From Serratia quinivorans (GTDB taxonomy: Bacteria > Pseudomonadota > Gammaproteobacteria > Enterobacterales > Enterobacteriaceae), in assembly GCA_900457075.1 (NCBI GenBank), contig UGYN01000002.1:5666965-5730964 (forward strand): 64,000 nucleotides of DNA, given 5' to 3'. The notes below the pieces were generated by a model that saw only the letters and a list, made by a program, of their open reading frames with translations, was not told where the DNA came from and made no database searches. A program made the translations under genes and the position numbers. Shown here piece after piece: positions 38,382 to 49,350 of this stretch. The first letter of the stretch is position 1. Every line of letters starts with the position of its first letter.

Positions 38382-39023
38382 TCACCCGGCGTCACGCTTT
38401 AACAGGTTGTAAACCGACACCCGCGAAATACCCAAGGCTTCCGCCGCCATGGTGGCTGCCCCGCGCAGTTGCAGATAGCCCTGCTGCTTTAACAGTTGGA
38501 GCGCCTGAAAACGTTGCTCGGAAGAGAGCGCACGCGGAGCGGTGGCATGCGAAGCCGCAAAGTTGTTGATCACCGAGGCGATGTCCGACAGCGAGCGCAC
38601 ACCCTCGGCAACCGGCTGCGGCGTGCTCTGCACCACCGCGGTTAACTGCTGCAAAATAGCGGTGGCACTGTTGAAAATCGAAACGTCCAGATTAAGACAA
38701 ATCGCTGCCACAAAAACGCCCTGACTGTTGCGCAGGCCTATTGAAGTGCTCTTGGCCGGGCGGCCGTCCGGGAAGGCATTGGCATAGTTTTGCACCACGT
38801 CAGGAAAATCCGGCGAGGCAATACGTTCCAGCCCCATTTCGCTGGCGGCGTCACCAATGTTGCGGTTAGACAGATTATTGGCGATGGCGACGATAGCATT
38901 CTCCGGCTGGGTCAGATCGTGCAGCACCACTTCGCAACTGGGGGCAAACATCACGCCCAGCGCCTGGACAATTTTTTCCGCTTCGCGCAGTAATAGCGCA
39001 TTTTCCTGCCTGAGATCGCTCAT
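38382..39023 (-). CDS. YheO/DauR-like transcriptional regulator
   Basis: This 213-residue protein has the YheO-type PAS-like domain (MFAPSCEVVLHDLTQPENAIVAI in pieces, ISIGLRNS-like GLRNSQGVFVAAIC) and a C-terminal DauR-type helix-turn-helix (GAATMAAEALGISRVSVYNLLK). Relatives include DauR, which represses D-arginine catabolism in Pseudomonas. It is divergent from the hydroxyaspartate lyase-like gene with 86 bases between, so it probably regulates that gene in response to an amino acid. Confidence 0.9.
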   Translation of the reverse strand: MSDLRQENALLLREAEKIVQALGVMFAPSCEVVLHDLTQPENAIVAIANNLSNRNIGDAASEMGLERIASPDFPDVVQNYANAFPDGRPAKSTSIGLRNSQGVFVAAICLNLDVSIFNSATAILQQLTAVVQSTPQPVAEGVRSLSDIASVINNFAASHATAPRALSSEQRFQALQLLKQQGYLQLRGAATMAAEALGISRVSVYNLLKRDAG

Positions 39024-39109
39024 TCACTTAACCGTTTGACAATAACTTAACAAAGAGTAAATTAAAATTTCCGGGTAATCAATCAACCTTTCACCAGCGC
39101 GAGGTCGCC

Positions 39110-40093
39110 ATGAGTTCAACGCCCCACTGTATCACCGCCGCCGATATCTCTACTGCCGCAGAAATCCTGGCCGGACATGCCATCCGCACGCCGGTCATGA
39201 CCTCGCAGCAGGCCGATCGCCTCACCGGCGCGCAACTTTTCTTTAAATGCGAGAATTTCCAGCGCGTCGGCGCCTTCAAGTTTCGCGGCGCATACAATTC
39301 GATTGCTCAATTGAGTGATGCACAGCGCAAGGCTGGGGTGATTGCCTTCTCCTCCGGCAACCACGCGCAGGCCATGGCGTTAGCAGCGCGGGAACTGGGG
39401 GTTAGCGTAACCATAGTGATGCCGCACGACGCCCCTGCGGCCAAACTGGCGGCAACGCGCGGTTACGGCGCCAAGGTGGTGATTTATCAGCGCCACAGCG
39501 AAGACCGCGCCGCCATTACTCAGCGACTGGCGGCCGAACAGGGTCTGACCATAATCCCTCCCTATGATTACCCGCAGGTGATCGCCGGTCAGGGCACGGC
39601 CACCAAAGAACTGATTGAGGAAGTCGGTCCTTTGGATGTGTTGCTGGTCTGCACCGGCGGCGGTGGCTTGCTGGCCGGCAGTGCGGTCGCAGCGCACCAC
39701 TGGTCGCCGGGCTGTAGGGTATTTGGCGTGGAGCCACAGGCGGGCAACGACGTACAGCAGGCATTCCGCAGCGGTCATCCGGTACAGATCCCGGTACCGA
39801 AAACCATCGCCGACGGCGCACAGACTCAGCAGGTGGGCGCGTTGACCTTCCCAATCATTCAGCAGTACGTCGAGGATATCCTGACGGTCAGCGACCAACA
39901 GCTGTGTCGGCAAATGCGCTTCTTTATGGAGCGGATGAAAATGGTGGTCGAACCGACCGGTTGCCTGGCCGCAGCGGCGGCGATGAATTCGCTGCTCGAT
40001 TTGCGCGGCAAAAAGGTCGGGGTGATCGTCAGCGGTGGCAACGTTGACGTCGATAAAATCGCCGACTATCTCGCCATGGCGGCGCAAGAATAA
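39110..40093 (+). CDS. PLP-dependent threo-3-hydroxyaspartate ammonia-lyase-like enzyme (serine racemase/threonine dehydratase family)
   Basis: This is a fold-type II PLP enzyme of 327 residues. The Schiff-base lysine is K57 in AFKFRGAYN, the phosphate-binding glycine loop is CTGGGGLLAG, and SSGNHAQA is the substrate loop. The sequence is closest to the eukaryote-like serine racemase and hydroxyaspartate lyase branch rather than to IlvA, and it lacks the regulatory ACT domain. Serine or threonine dehydration is an alternative activity. It faces a DauR-like regulator across a short divergent region. Confidence 0.85.
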   Translation: MSSTPHCITAADISTAAEILAGHAIRTPVMTSQQADRLTGAQLFFKCENFQRVGAFKFRGAYNSIAQLSDAQRKAGVIAFSSGNHAQAMALAARELGVSVTIVMPHDAPAAKLAATRGYGAKVVIYQRHSEDRAAITQRLAAEQGLTIIPPYDYPQVIAGQGTATKELIEEVGPLDVLLVCTGGGGLLAGSAVAAHHWSPGCRVFGVEPQAGNDVQQAFRSGHPVQIPVPKTIADGAQTQQVGALTFPIIQQYVEDILTVSDQQLCRQMRFFMERMKMVVEPTGCLAAAAAMNSLLDLRGKKVGVIVSGGNVDVDKIADYLAMAAQE

Positions 40094-40244
40094 CGCCATC
40101 AGGTGGTTAAACATACGCCAATAGACCGCCGCATCGCGCTTTTACCTGTGTCAGTTTACTGCCCAGTGGGCTAGTATTAGCGGGTAAAGGCGCAGCGTGA
40201 TTTGTGCCAGGGCGAAATTTAACACATTGATTAAAGATACCTTC

Positions 40245-43200
40245 ATGAGCATCTCCGATAACCGTAACCGTTCTGCTTCTTCTTCATCCTCCCGTTATTC
40301 CCTGCCTGAGCGCGCGGGCGATTTGCGCCAGTTGGGGCAACTGACCGGCTCGGCCTGTGCCGTGGAATGCGCCGAGATTGTCGAACGTCACAACGGGCCG
40401 GTGATGCTGATCGCCCCGGACATGCAAAATGCCCTGCGCCTGCGCGACGAAATTCAGCAGTTTACCGATCAAATGGTCACCACGCTGTCCGACTGGGAAA
40501 CCCTGCCCTACGACAGCTTCTCGCCGCATCAGGAAATCATCTCCGCCCGTCTGTCGAGCCTATACCATCTGCCGACCATGGTGCGCGGCGTGATCATTCT
40601 GCCGGTCAATACCCTGATGCAGCGCGTTTGCCCGCACGAATTCCTGCACGGCCACGCGCTGGTGATGAAAAAAGGCCAGCGCCTGTCGCGCGACAAGCTG
40701 CGCGCTCAACTGGAGCAGGCCGGCTACCGCAGCGTTGATCAGGTGATGGAACATGGCGAGTTTGCCACCCGCGGTGCACTGCTTGATCTGTTCCCTATGG
40801 GCAGCGAAGAACCTTACCGCATCGATTTCTTCGATGACGAGATCGACAGCCTTCGCACCTTTGATGTCGACAACCAGCGCACGCTCAGCGAAGTCGATGC
40901 CATCAACCTGCTGCCGGCCCATGAATTTCCAACCGACAAAAATGCCATCGAGCTGTTCCGCAGCCAGTGGCGTGAGCAGTTTGAAGTGCGCCGCGACGCC
41001 GAACATATTTATCAGCAGGTCAGCAAAGGCACCTGGCCGGCCGGTATCGAATACTGGCAGCCGCTATTCTTCAGCCAACCACTGCCTTCGTTGTTCAGTT
41101 ATCTGCCGGACAACACGCTAATCGTCAATACCGGTAATCTGGAGAGCGCCGCCGAACGCTTCTGGCAAGACGTCAACCAACGCTATGAGAGCCGCCGCGT
41201 CGATCCTATGCGGCCGCTGTTGGCCCCGGACAGCCTGTGGTTACGGGTTGATGCGCTGTTTGGTGAACTGAAAGCCTGGCCGCGCATGGCGCTGAAAACC
41301 GAAGAGCTGCCTGCCAAAGCCGGTAACACCAATCTGGATTACCGCACACTGCCGGATCTGGCGGTACAAGCCCAGCAGAAAGCGCCACTGGACAGCCTGC
41401 GTCACTTTATTGAAAGCTTCGACGGCAGCATTATTTTCTCGGTCGAAAGTGAGGGACGCCGCGAAACGCTGCAGGATCTGCTCGGTCGCATCAAGCTCCG
41501 TCCTTCACTGATCCAGCATCTCGATCAGGCCGAGGCGGCAGGCCGTTACATGATGGTCGGTGCCTCCGAACGCGGTTTCCTCGACGGCATACGCAACCGG
41601 GCCTTGATCTGCGAAAGCGATCTGCTCGGTGAACGCGTCAGTCGCCGTCGGCAAGATAATCGTCGCACCATCAATACCGATGTTCTGATCCGCAATCTGG
41701 CAGAATTGCACCCCGGCCAACCGGTGGTGCATCTGGAACACGGCGTTGGCCGTTACGTTGGCCTGACTACGCTGGAAGCCGGTGGCATCAAGGCCGAATA
41801 CCTGATCCTGTCCTACGCCGGTGAAGATAAACTCTACGTGCCGGTCTCGTCGCTGCATCTGATCAGCCGTTACGCCGGCGGAGCGGACGAAAATGCGCCG
41901 CTGCACAAACTGGGCGGTGATGCCTGGTCGCGCGCACGGCAAAAAGCCGCCGAGCGGGTGCGTGACGTGGCGGCAGAACTGCTGGATATTTACGCCCAGC
42001 GCGCCGCCAAAACCGGCTTTGCCTTTAAACATGACCGCGAACAGTATCAGCTGTTCTGCCAGGCCTTCCCGTTTGAGACCACCCCGGACCAGGAGCAGGC
42101 GATTAACGCCGTGCTGAGCGACATGTGCCAGCCACTGGCCATGGACCGCCTGGTGTGTGGTGACGTTGGCTTCGGCAAAACCGAAGTGGCAATGCGCGCC
42201 GCCTTCCTTGCGGTGGAAAACGGCAAACAGGTTGCGGTACTGGTGCCAACCACCCTGCTGGCACAGCAGCATTTCGACAACTTCCGCGATCGCTTCGCCA
42301 CCTGGCCGATCCGCATTGAGATGATGTCGCGCTTCCGCAGTGCCAAGGAACAGCAACAGGTGATGGACGATGCCGTCGACGGCAAAGTAGATATCATCAT
42401 CGGCACCCACAAACTGCTGCAGAGCGATCTGCGCTGGAAAGATCTGGGGCTGCTGATCGTCGATGAAGAACACCGATTCGGCGTGCGCCACAAAGAACGC
42501 ATCAAGGCGATGCGTGCCGATGTGGATATCCTGACGCTGACCGCCACGCCGATCCCGCGTACTCTGAATATGGCCATGAGCGGCATGCGCGACCTGTCGA
42601 TTATTGCCACCCCACCGGCCCGCCGTCTGGCGGTAAAAACCTTTGTACGCGAGTACGACAGCCTGGTGGTACGTGAGGCGATCCTGCGTGAAGTTCTGCG
42701 CGGCGGCCAGGTTTACTACCTGTATAACGACGTTGAAAACATCGAAAAAGCCGCAGCAAAACTGGCGGAATTAGTGCCGGAAGCGCGCATTGCCATCGGC
42801 CACGGCCAAATGCGTGAACGCGATCTGGAACGGGTGATGAATGACTTCCATCACCAGCGCTTTAACGTACTGGTCTGCACCACCATTATCGAAACCGGCA
42901 TCGACATTCCCAGCGCCAATACCATAATCATCGAGCGTGCCGATCGCTTCGGGCTGGCGCAGCTGCACCAGCTACGTGGCCGCGTCGGACGTTCGCACCA
43001 TCAGGCCTACGCCTATCTGCTGACACCGCCCCCGAAAGCCATGAGCACCGACGCCCATAAACGCCTGGAAGCCATAGCATCACTGGAAGACCTGGGTGCC
43101 GGCTTTGCCCTGGCCACCCACGATCTGGAGATCCGCGGCGCAGGCGAACTGCTCGGTGAAGACCAGAGCGGCCAGATGACCACCGTGGGTTTCTCGCTGT

Positions 43201-43727
43201 ATATGGAACTGCTGGAAAGCGCAGTGGACGCACTTAAAAACGGACGCGAGCCTTCTCTGGAAGATCTCACCAGCAACCAGACCGAAGTGGAGCTGCGCAT
43301 GCCGGCCCTGCTGCCGGACGATTACATTCCGGACGTCAATACTCGCCTATCGTTCTATAAGCGCATCGCCAGCGCGAAAAACGACGGTGAACTCGAAGAG
43401 TTGAAGGTGGAGCTGATTGACCGCTTTGGCCTGCTGCCGGATCCGGCGCGCAACCTGCTGCAAAGCGCGGCGCTGCGTCAACATGCGCAGTTACTTGGCA
43501 TCAAGCGCATCGAAGGTAATGAACGCGGTGGGTTCATTGAGTTTGGCGAAAAAAACAAGGTCGACCCAGGCTATTTAATTGGGCTGTTGCAAAGCAATCC
43601 GCAGATCTATCGCCTGGACGGGCCGAGCAAGCTGAAATTTATGCTGGATCTGACCGATCGCCAGAAACGCCTGAAATTTACCGAAGAGCTGTTGACCGCA
43701 TTCCGCGAACATACGCTGGCCGCCTGA
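40245..43727 (+). CDS. mfd: Mfd, transcription-repair coupling factor
   Basis: Mfd removes RNA polymerase stalled at lesions and recruits UvrA. The 1160-residue protein has the UvrB-homology region, the RNA polymerase-interacting domain (VVHLEHGVGRYVGLTTLEAGG in pieces), and RecG-like motor motifs: GDVGFGKTE near 640 and DEEH near 740. The TRG region with RGRVGRS and the C-terminal D7 domain follow. I chose the ATG at MSISDNRNRS; compared with E. coli Mfd it adds a serine-rich stretch of about a dozen residues. Its ribosome site is weak, so a nearby start is possible. A strong terminator follows. Confidence 0.96.
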   Translation: MSISDNRNRSASSSSSRYSLPERAGDLRQLGQLTGSACAVECAEIVERHNGPVMLIAPDMQNALRLRDEIQQFTDQMVTTLSDWETLPYDSFSPHQEIISARLSSLYHLPTMVRGVIILPVNTLMQRVCPHEFLHGHALVMKKGQRLSRDKLRAQLEQAGYRSVDQVMEHGEFATRGALLDLFPMGSEEPYRIDFFDDEIDSLRTFDVDNQRTLSEVDAINLLPAHEFPTDKNAIELFRSQWREQFEVRRDAEHIYQQVSKGTWPAGIEYWQPLFFSQPLPSLFSYLPDNTLIVNTGNLESAAERFWQDVNQRYESRRVDPMRPLLAPDSLWLRVDALFGELKAWPRMALKTEELPAKAGNTNLDYRTLPDLAVQAQQKAPLDSLRHFIESFDGSIIFSVESEGRRETLQDLLGRIKLRPSLIQHLDQAEAAGRYMMVGASERGFLDGIRNRALICESDLLGERVSRRRQDNRRTINTDVLIRNLAELHPGQPVVHLEHGVGRYVGLTTLEAGGIKAEYLILSYAGEDKLYVPVSSLHLISRYAGGADENAPLHKLGGDAWSRARQKAAERVRDVAAELLDIYAQRAAKTGFAFKHDREQYQLFCQAFPFETTPDQEQAINAVLSDMCQPLAMDRLVCGDVGFGKTEVAMRAAFLAVENGKQVAVLVPTTLLAQQHFDNFRDRFATWPIRIEMMSRFRSAKEQQQVMDDAVDGKVDIIIGTHKLLQSDLRWKDLGLLIVDEEHRFGVRHKERIKAMRADVDILTLTATPIPRTLNMAMSGMRDLSIIATPPARRLAVKTFVREYDSLVVREAILREVLRGGQVYYLYNDVENIEKAAAKLAELVPEARIAIGHGQMRERDLERVMNDFHHQRFNVLVCTTIIETGIDIPSANTIIIERADRFGLAQLHQLRGRVGRSHHQAYAYLLTPPPKAMSTDAHKRLEAIASLEDLGAGFALATHDLEIRGAGELLGEDQSGQMTTVGFSLYMELLESAVDALKNGREPSLEDLTSNQTEVELRMPALLPDDYIPDVNTRLSFYKRIASAKNDGELEELKVELIDRFGLLPDPARNLLQSAALRQHAQLLGIKRIEGNERGGFIEFGEKNKVDPGYLIGLLQSNPQIYRLDGPSKLKFMLDLTDRQKRLKFTEELLTAFREHTLAA

Positions 43728-43730
43728 GCC

Positions 43731-43765
43731 AATAACCCCTTCTGAGTTCGTCAGGAGGGGTTATT
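43731..43765. terminator. Bidirectional terminator between mfd and the diguanylate cyclase gene
   Basis: AATAACCCCTTCTG and CAGGAGGGGTTATT pair closely (one mismatch) around a 7-base loop. It overlaps the stop codon of the convergent cyclase gene. Confidence 0.8.
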
Positions 43766-44861
43766 GCTGCCGAAAGCCGGCCCCCAGGGGTGAAAACGGC
43801 ATCAGCCGGCTGCAGACCACCTGGTTTTTCCCGCCACGTTTGGCCTCATACAGGGCTTCGTCCGTCACCTCTATCGCTTTATCTACCGCCATACCGGGCA
43901 AATACAGTGAGGCACCGATAGAGACGGTGATTTGTGTCTCGTTGCCTTCATCGAGCAAAAATATCGTTGTCTCCACGCTGCGACGAATGCGTTCCGCTAC
44001 CCCGCCGATAATCTTCGGATCATAGCTGGCGGTGATCACCATAAACTCCTCACCGCCATAGCGACCGACAAAATCTTCGCTACGCACGCTGTTTTGCAAC
44101 AACTGTCCCATCTGGGTCAGCAACAGATCTCCGGCCAAATGACCGTAGGTGTCGTTGATACGCTTGAAATTATCCAGATCGAGGATCATCAACCCGCAAG
44201 GACGCCGTTCCGCCTGTTGCAGCATCAACCGGTAATCGACGCTGGCGCGGTTACTTATGTGGGTCAGGCTGTCGGTGGTGGCTTTATCACGCATCGAGAA
44301 ATAGGCATGGATATGCCGCTCTTTGAAGTTCAGCGCATGGTAGCAAATCGCCAGACACAGGGCAGCGATGACTTGATACAGCAACACATCCAGCCACAGC
44401 GTCCACATATCGACCCAAAACCAAACCACCGCGATACGGTATAACGCAATCACACCGATAGTCAGGTAGAACACCCTATTCGACTTTCTCAGCCAGACCC
44501 GCGACAACAGCAACGGAATGATGATCGAACCGATAAACAAGTTATCGACGGTGAAGCCGCCGCTCAAAGCCAACGACGTCAGGTAGCACACCAACCCACT
44601 GAGTGCACCACCATAGAAGGTCACCAATATCATCGGGATCATGGCGAAGCTGTAATGCACGTTGCCAGCCAGCTCCAACCGGTTCTGATTCAGAAACAGC
44701 GTCGTCAGCCCGGCCAGCAGGCCGAAAAGCCCGCGTTTCCAGGCTTCTGACTGATAGGAAAAGGGGGCGTTTTTGCTGAGGGCAAAATAGCTGACTGACA
44801 GTGTTGCATAGGTAATGCAGGCGTCACTAAACAGGGAGGGGATTGACGCAACGTAAGTCAT
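43761..44861 (-). CDS. Membrane-bound diguanylate cyclase (GGDEF)
   Basis: This 366-residue protein should make cyclic di-GMP. Six or so membrane segments in the first 180 residues resemble the 5TM-LYT type sensor (VHYSFAMIPMILVTFYGGAL). The GGDEF domain has the active-site motif RYGGEEF, with GGEEF at 269-273. The product-inhibition site RxxD is intact at 260-263 (RSED), five residues before it. No EAL or HD-GYP domain is attached. It is a single-gene unit, convergent with mfd. The signal sensed by the membrane part is unknown. Confidence 0.92.
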   Translation of the reverse strand: MTYVASIPSLFSDACITYATLSVSYFALSKNAPFSYQSEAWKRGLFGLLAGLTTLFLNQNRLELAGNVHYSFAMIPMILVTFYGGALSGLVCYLTSLALSGGFTVDNLFIGSIIIPLLLSRVWLRKSNRVFYLTIGVIALYRIAVVWFWVDMWTLWLDVLLYQVIAALCLAICYHALNFKERHIHAYFSMRDKATTDSLTHISNRASVDYRLMLQQAERRPCGLMILDLDNFKRINDTYGHLAGDLLLTQMGQLLQNSVRSEDFVGRYGGEEFMVITASYDPKIIGGVAERIRRSVETTIFLLDEGNETQITVSIGASLYLPGMAVDKAIEVTDEALYEAKRGGKNQVVCSRLMPFSPLGAGFRQQ

Positions 44862-45061
44862 AAATATTCGCTATGCTCCGCGGAAATTACAGGGTGATTA
44901 AGCAATAAATTTTGAGCACCAATCCCTGTCTCATCCATTCCGGCATGGAACATATTACTCGGATTAATAATAGACTAGCAGTTCTATGTTATTTCCAAGG
45001 TATCTATCCCACCAGCCCGGTTCAGGATAGTCTGTCAGTCACCTTGAGAGGAGCGACAGCT

Positions 45062-45547
45062 ATGAATATCGATGATGATTTGCAAGCGCTGACCAAACAG
45101 GAAGCGACGTTGACCTTCAGTCACTTTGACCATAATACCGCCTGGGAACTGGGATCGGCATTGAAATCCGCTGCAGAACGCGGCCGCCTGTCCATCGCCA
45201 TCGAAATCCAGCTTGCGGGGCAAACGCTGTTTTATTATGCCATGCCCGGCACCACGCCTGATATTGCGGACTGGGTACGACGTAAACGCAACGTGGTGAA
45301 TCACTTCCACAAAAGTTCTTACGCTATCGGCCTGCGTCTGCAGCAACGCCAATCGACGCTGGAAGAGCGCTATGGACTCAGCGTACGCGACTACTCGGCG
45401 CACGGCGGTGCCTTTCCGATTAATTTAGCCGGGCTCGGCTGCATCGGCACCATCAGCATTTCCGGCTCGCCGCAGTTGGAGGACCATAATTTGCTGGTCA
45501 GCACCCTGGCCCACTTTCTCGGCTTATCCCTGCCGGCAGTGCATTAA
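45062..45547 (+). CDS. UPF0303 / heme-degrading-domain family protein
   Basis: This 161-residue protein belongs to the UPF0303 family (HbpS-like fold): FSHFDHNTAWELGSALKSAAE, the central IADWVRRKRNVVNHFHKSSYAIG region, and a C-terminal glycine-rich segment (HGGAFPINLAGLGCIGTISISG in pieces). Related domains bind or degrade heme or act in redox sensing, but the role of this branch is not established. The ATG follows a GAGGAG site; the open frame continues upstream to 44912 without family similarity. It stands alone, with a hairpin after it. Confidence 0.85.
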   Translation: MNIDDDLQALTKQEATLTFSHFDHNTAWELGSALKSAAERGRLSIAIEIQLAGQTLFYYAMPGTTPDIADWVRRKRNVVNHFHKSSYAIGLRLQQRQSTLEERYGLSVRDYSAHGGAFPINLAGLGCIGTISISGSPQLEDHNLLVSTLAHFLGLSLPAVH

Positions 45548-45572
45548 GCGATAAAACCCACGCTATTCTCCT

Positions 45573-45603
45573 CAGGCTGGTCGTCAGAGTCGCGACCAGC
45601 CTG
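45573..45603 (+). terminator. Hairpin terminator after the UPF0303 gene
   Basis: CAGGCTGGTCG and CGACCAGCCTG pair perfectly, followed by a moderately T-rich stretch (TCTGTTATTTATT). It lies 26 bases past the stop. Confidence 0.7.
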
Positions 45604-45777
45604 CCGTCTGTTATTTATTGCCATTTTGAAAGAGTCTACTTTCATTTTCCCGCAGCGTATTGATGTATATCTAGGAATCACCGCCACAACTGGCGTATGG
45701 TGTATCTCAGCTATTCGAGACGGACCGCAACCGGCCCGCCATTCCGTTCTCTTTTATAGACTTGGTTTACACCCCAG

Positions 45778-47466
45778 ATGAAAACGCATGAAATTAACGG
45801 CATTCGGCCGTTTAGCGCACTGATTGATGCCTGTTGGCGAGACCCCTATTCCCTGCAACGTTTGCTAAAAGACGCCATCGCCGGCGTCACCGTCGGCATT
45901 ATCGCCATTCCCCTGGCGATGGCACTGGCGATTGCCAGCGGCGTTCCTCCTCAATATGGGTTGTACACGTCGGCGGTCGCCGGGATTGTGATCGCCATTA
46001 GCGGCGGCTCGCGCTACAGCGTTTCCGGGCCTACCGCCGCCTTCGTGGTGATCTTGTATCCGGTTTCACAGCAGTTCGGCCTCTCTGGCCTGTTGATCGC
46101 CACCCTGCTTTCCGGGCTGTTTTTGGTGCTCATGGGGTTGGCACGTTTCGGTCGACTGATTGAATATATTCCCCTTTCGGTGACGCTGGGCTTTACCTCC
46201 GGTATTGCCATTACCATCGCCACCATGCAGGTGAAGGACTTCTTCGGTCTGCAACTGGCGGAGGTGCCGGAACATTATGTGGGTAAGGTCTACGCCCTGC
46301 TGCAGGCGCTGCCCACGCTGGATATCGGCGATACGCTGATCGGTGCAGTGACCCTGTTGATCCTGATATTTTGGCCGAAACTTGGCCTGAGGGTGCCGGG
46401 CCATTTGCCGGCGTTGCTGGCAGGTACGGCGGTGATGGGCATTCTGGCGCTGTTTGACCACCCTGTAGCAACCATCGGCTCTCGTTTCAGCTACCTGCTG
46501 GCCGACGGTACGCAGGGCCAGGGCATTCCGCCCATTTTGCCGCAGTTGATGCTGCCGTGGGCTCTGCCGGCCGGGGACGGCAAGCCGATGGCGCTGAGCT
46601 GGCAGACAATTTCCGCCCTGCTACCGGCGGCATTCTCCATGGCCATGCTGGGCGCCATTGAATCCCTGCTGTGTGCCGTGGTGTTGGACGGCATGACCGG
46701 CAAGAAACACAACTCCAATACCGAGCTTATCGGCCAGGGGGCGGGCAATATTATCGCTCCGTTCTTTGGCGGCATTACCGCCACTGCCGCCATTGCGCGT
46801 TCCGCAGCCAACGTGCGCGCCGGGGCCACTTCGCCCGTGTCCGCCATTATCCATGCGTTGCTGGTGCTGTTGGCGCTGCTGGTGCTGGCGCCGTGGCTGT
46901 CCTGGCTGCCGCTGGCGGCAATGGCGTCGCTGCTGCTGATGGTCGCCTGGAATATGAGTGAGGCCCATAAGGTGGTTTATTTACTGCGGCGGGCACCGAA
47001 GGACGACATTCTGGTGATGCTGCTGTGCCTGTCGCTGACGGTGCTGTTTGATATGGTGATCGCCATTACCGTAGGCATAGTGCTGGCTTCGCTGCTGTTT
47101 ATGCGTCGCATTGCACGCATGACACGCTTGAGCGAACTGAGCGCCGAAAACGGCCGTCTGGTGCTGCGAGTGAATGGTCCATTATTCTTCGCCGCCGCCG
47201 AACGCATTTTTAACGAGTTGCTGGTACGCAGTGAAAGTTATGACGTGATTGTCTTGCAGTGGGATGCGGTACCGGTGCTGGACGCCGGTGGCCTGGATGC
47301 CCTGCAGCGCTTTATCGAAGCCCTGCCACCAGGCAAGCAACTGGCGATCACCGATATGCCGTTCCAGCCGTTGAAAACGCTGGCACGTGCGCGGGTACAG
47401 CCGATTGAGGGGAAACTGCATTTCTACGCAACGCTACCCGAAGCCTTGGCCGAGCTAGACGCCTAA
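45778..47466 (+). CDS. dauA: DauA (YchM), SulP-family C4-dicarboxylate transporter
   Basis: This 562-residue SLC26/SulP protein has an N-terminal cytoplasmic segment, about 12-14 membrane helices and a C-terminal STAS domain ([43 protein letters not shown]). It resembles E. coli DauA/YchM, which imports succinate and other C4-dicarboxylates at acid pH; sulfate or bicarbonate transport is the alternative for the family. In E. coli the gene lies next to prs, on the other side of this block. A second, frameshifted SulP gene lies at 57.7-59.3 kb. Confidence 0.88.
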   Translation: MKTHEINGIRPFSALIDACWRDPYSLQRLLKDAIAGVTVGIIAIPLAMALAIASGVPPQYGLYTSAVAGIVIAISGGSRYSVSGPTAAFVVILYPVSQQFGLSGLLIATLLSGLFLVLMGLARFGRLIEYIPLSVTLGFTSGIAITIATMQVKDFFGLQLAEVPEHYVGKVYALLQALPTLDIGDTLIGAVTLLILIFWPKLGLRVPGHLPALLAGTAVMGILALFDHPVATIGSRFSYLLADGTQGQGIPPILPQLMLPWALPAGDGKPMALSWQTISALLPAAFSMAMLGAIESLLCAVVLDGMTGKKHNSNTELIGQGAGNIIAPFFGGITATAAIARSAANVRAGATSPVSAIIHALLVLLALLVLAPWLSWLPLAAMASLLLMVAWNMSEAHKVVYLLRRAPKDDILVMLLCLSLTVLFDMVIAITVGIVLASLLFMRRIARMTRLSELSAENGRLVLRVNGPLFFAAAERIFNELLVRSESYDVIVLQWDAVPVLDAGGLDALQRFIEALPPGKQLAITDMPFQPLKTLARARVQPIEGKLHFYATLPEALAELDA

Positions 47467-47467
47467 A

Positions 47468-47499
47468 AACCTAAAGCCCGACAAGTCGGGCTTTAGGTT
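47468..47499 (+). terminator. dauA terminator
   Basis: AACCTAAAGCCCGAC and GTCGGGCTTTAGGTT pair perfectly around AA. The stem itself supplies an A-rich 5' side, but no long T-run follows. Confidence 0.8.
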
Positions 47500-47527
47500 G
47501 CTGACAAACCCGTATAAAGGTTGAATC

Positions 47528-47602
47528 GGTAGGGGTCGAACATGTTCGACCCGATTTAACTCGTTGATTATGCTATAGGGCGCAGCATGCAGCGCCCCTA
47601 CC
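47528..47602. repeat. 75-bp palindromic repeat element with inverted ends
   Basis: The ends GGTAGGGG and CCCCTACC form a perfect 8-base inverted repeat. Inside lie two palindromes: GGGTCGAACATGTTCGACCC at 47533-47552 (perfect) and GGGCGC-AGCATGCA-GCGCCC at 47578-47597 (perfect arms, one central mismatch pair). It sits between the convergent dauA and kdsA genes. The form is that of a small mobile palindromic (MITE/REP-like) element. No direct target repeat is obvious. Confidence 0.65.
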
Positions 47603-47652
47603 ACTAAGCAACAGAGCTCTTTATCAACCGTCTGAGAGTTTGCTTATCGTAC

Positions 47653-48531
<879 letters not shown>

Positions 48532-48540
48532 TCAAATGAA

Positions 48541-49350
48541 TTAATGCAGCGTGACCTGTTTCGGTTCAATCGAGTGGATCTGTACTTTGATCACTTCGCT
48601 GACCGGATCTTCAGGACACTGTTCGACAAAATAATTGAGATCGGAAATAGCAATATGGTTGCATTCCAACTGGGCGTAAATCAGCCCACGGTCACGGATT
48701 TCGTACGGGTCATCCGGATCGAAACACAGCACCGTTTCGCTGGCGCGCAACGCCATTTCCATCTGTTGTTCTTCCATCAGGGCGGCTTTCAGCGTATCGA
48801 GCATCTTACGCACCACCATGACGTTTTCTGACTCATCGAGATCATCGTCTTCCAACTCGGCGCCCAGACCCAGGTTGCCCTTGATCCACACTTCCAGTTG
48901 ATGCTCGTTTAGCGTCTCACCGTTCAACGGATTGATCAGCCACATCTCTTCATCCAGCCAGTCTGCCCGCAGGATCAGTTGAGTGGGGAAAATCACCGGC
49001 AACAGCGGTAAATCCAGATGCGCTGCGATGTGCAGGAAAATAGTGCCAAGGGAAACCGGCGTGCCCTGCCGCCCTTCCAGCACCTTGTCGAGCCAAATCG
49101 CGTCGGACAGACGATACACGCCGCCGGCGCCGCCAAAACCCCAGGTTTTGAAGAACAGTTCAATGAGTGCGTCAAGTTGCTGTTCCTGGCTGAGATCCTT
49201 TGGCATCGCCGCACGTGCTTCATCGACCAGCTGTTGCAGCTTGCGTTCGACTTCGGCGGTAGGGAAATCACGCCGCACGGACTGCGAAACCAGGATCACG
49301 CCCGCGCTCAGCAGCGCGGTGTTAAATTCAAAATCAGCAATGCTACTCAT
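48541..49350 (-). CDS. sirB1: SirB1, transglutaminase-like/TPR protein
   Basis: This 269-residue protein carries a SirB1-type transglutaminase-like N-terminal domain (LVDEARAAMPKDLSQEQQLDALIELFF in part) and C-terminal tetratricopeptide-like helices (ALRASETVLCFDPDDPYEIRDRGL). Its exact biochemical role is unknown; the name comes from the sirB locus of Salmonella. It overlaps sirB2 by 4 bases and precedes kdsA by 33 bases, the standard order. Confidence 0.93.
   Translation of the reverse strand: MSSIADFEFNTALLSAGVILVSQSVRRDFPTAEVERKLQQLVDEARAAMPKDLSQEQQLDALIELFFKTWGFGGAGGVYRLSDAIWLDKVLEGRQGTPVSLGTIFLHIAAHLDLPLLPVIFPTQLILRADWLDEEMWLINPLNGETLNEHQLEVWIKGNLGLGAELEDDDLDESENVMVVRKMLDTLKAALMEEQQMEMALRASETVLCFDPDDPYEIRDRGLIYAQLECNHIAISDLNYFVEQCPEDPVSEVIKVQIHSIEPKQVTLH

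Noticed and set aside
41505..42491. Antisense frame of 328 codons inside mfd
   Set aside because: Shadow of a strongly conserved gene; no independent support.
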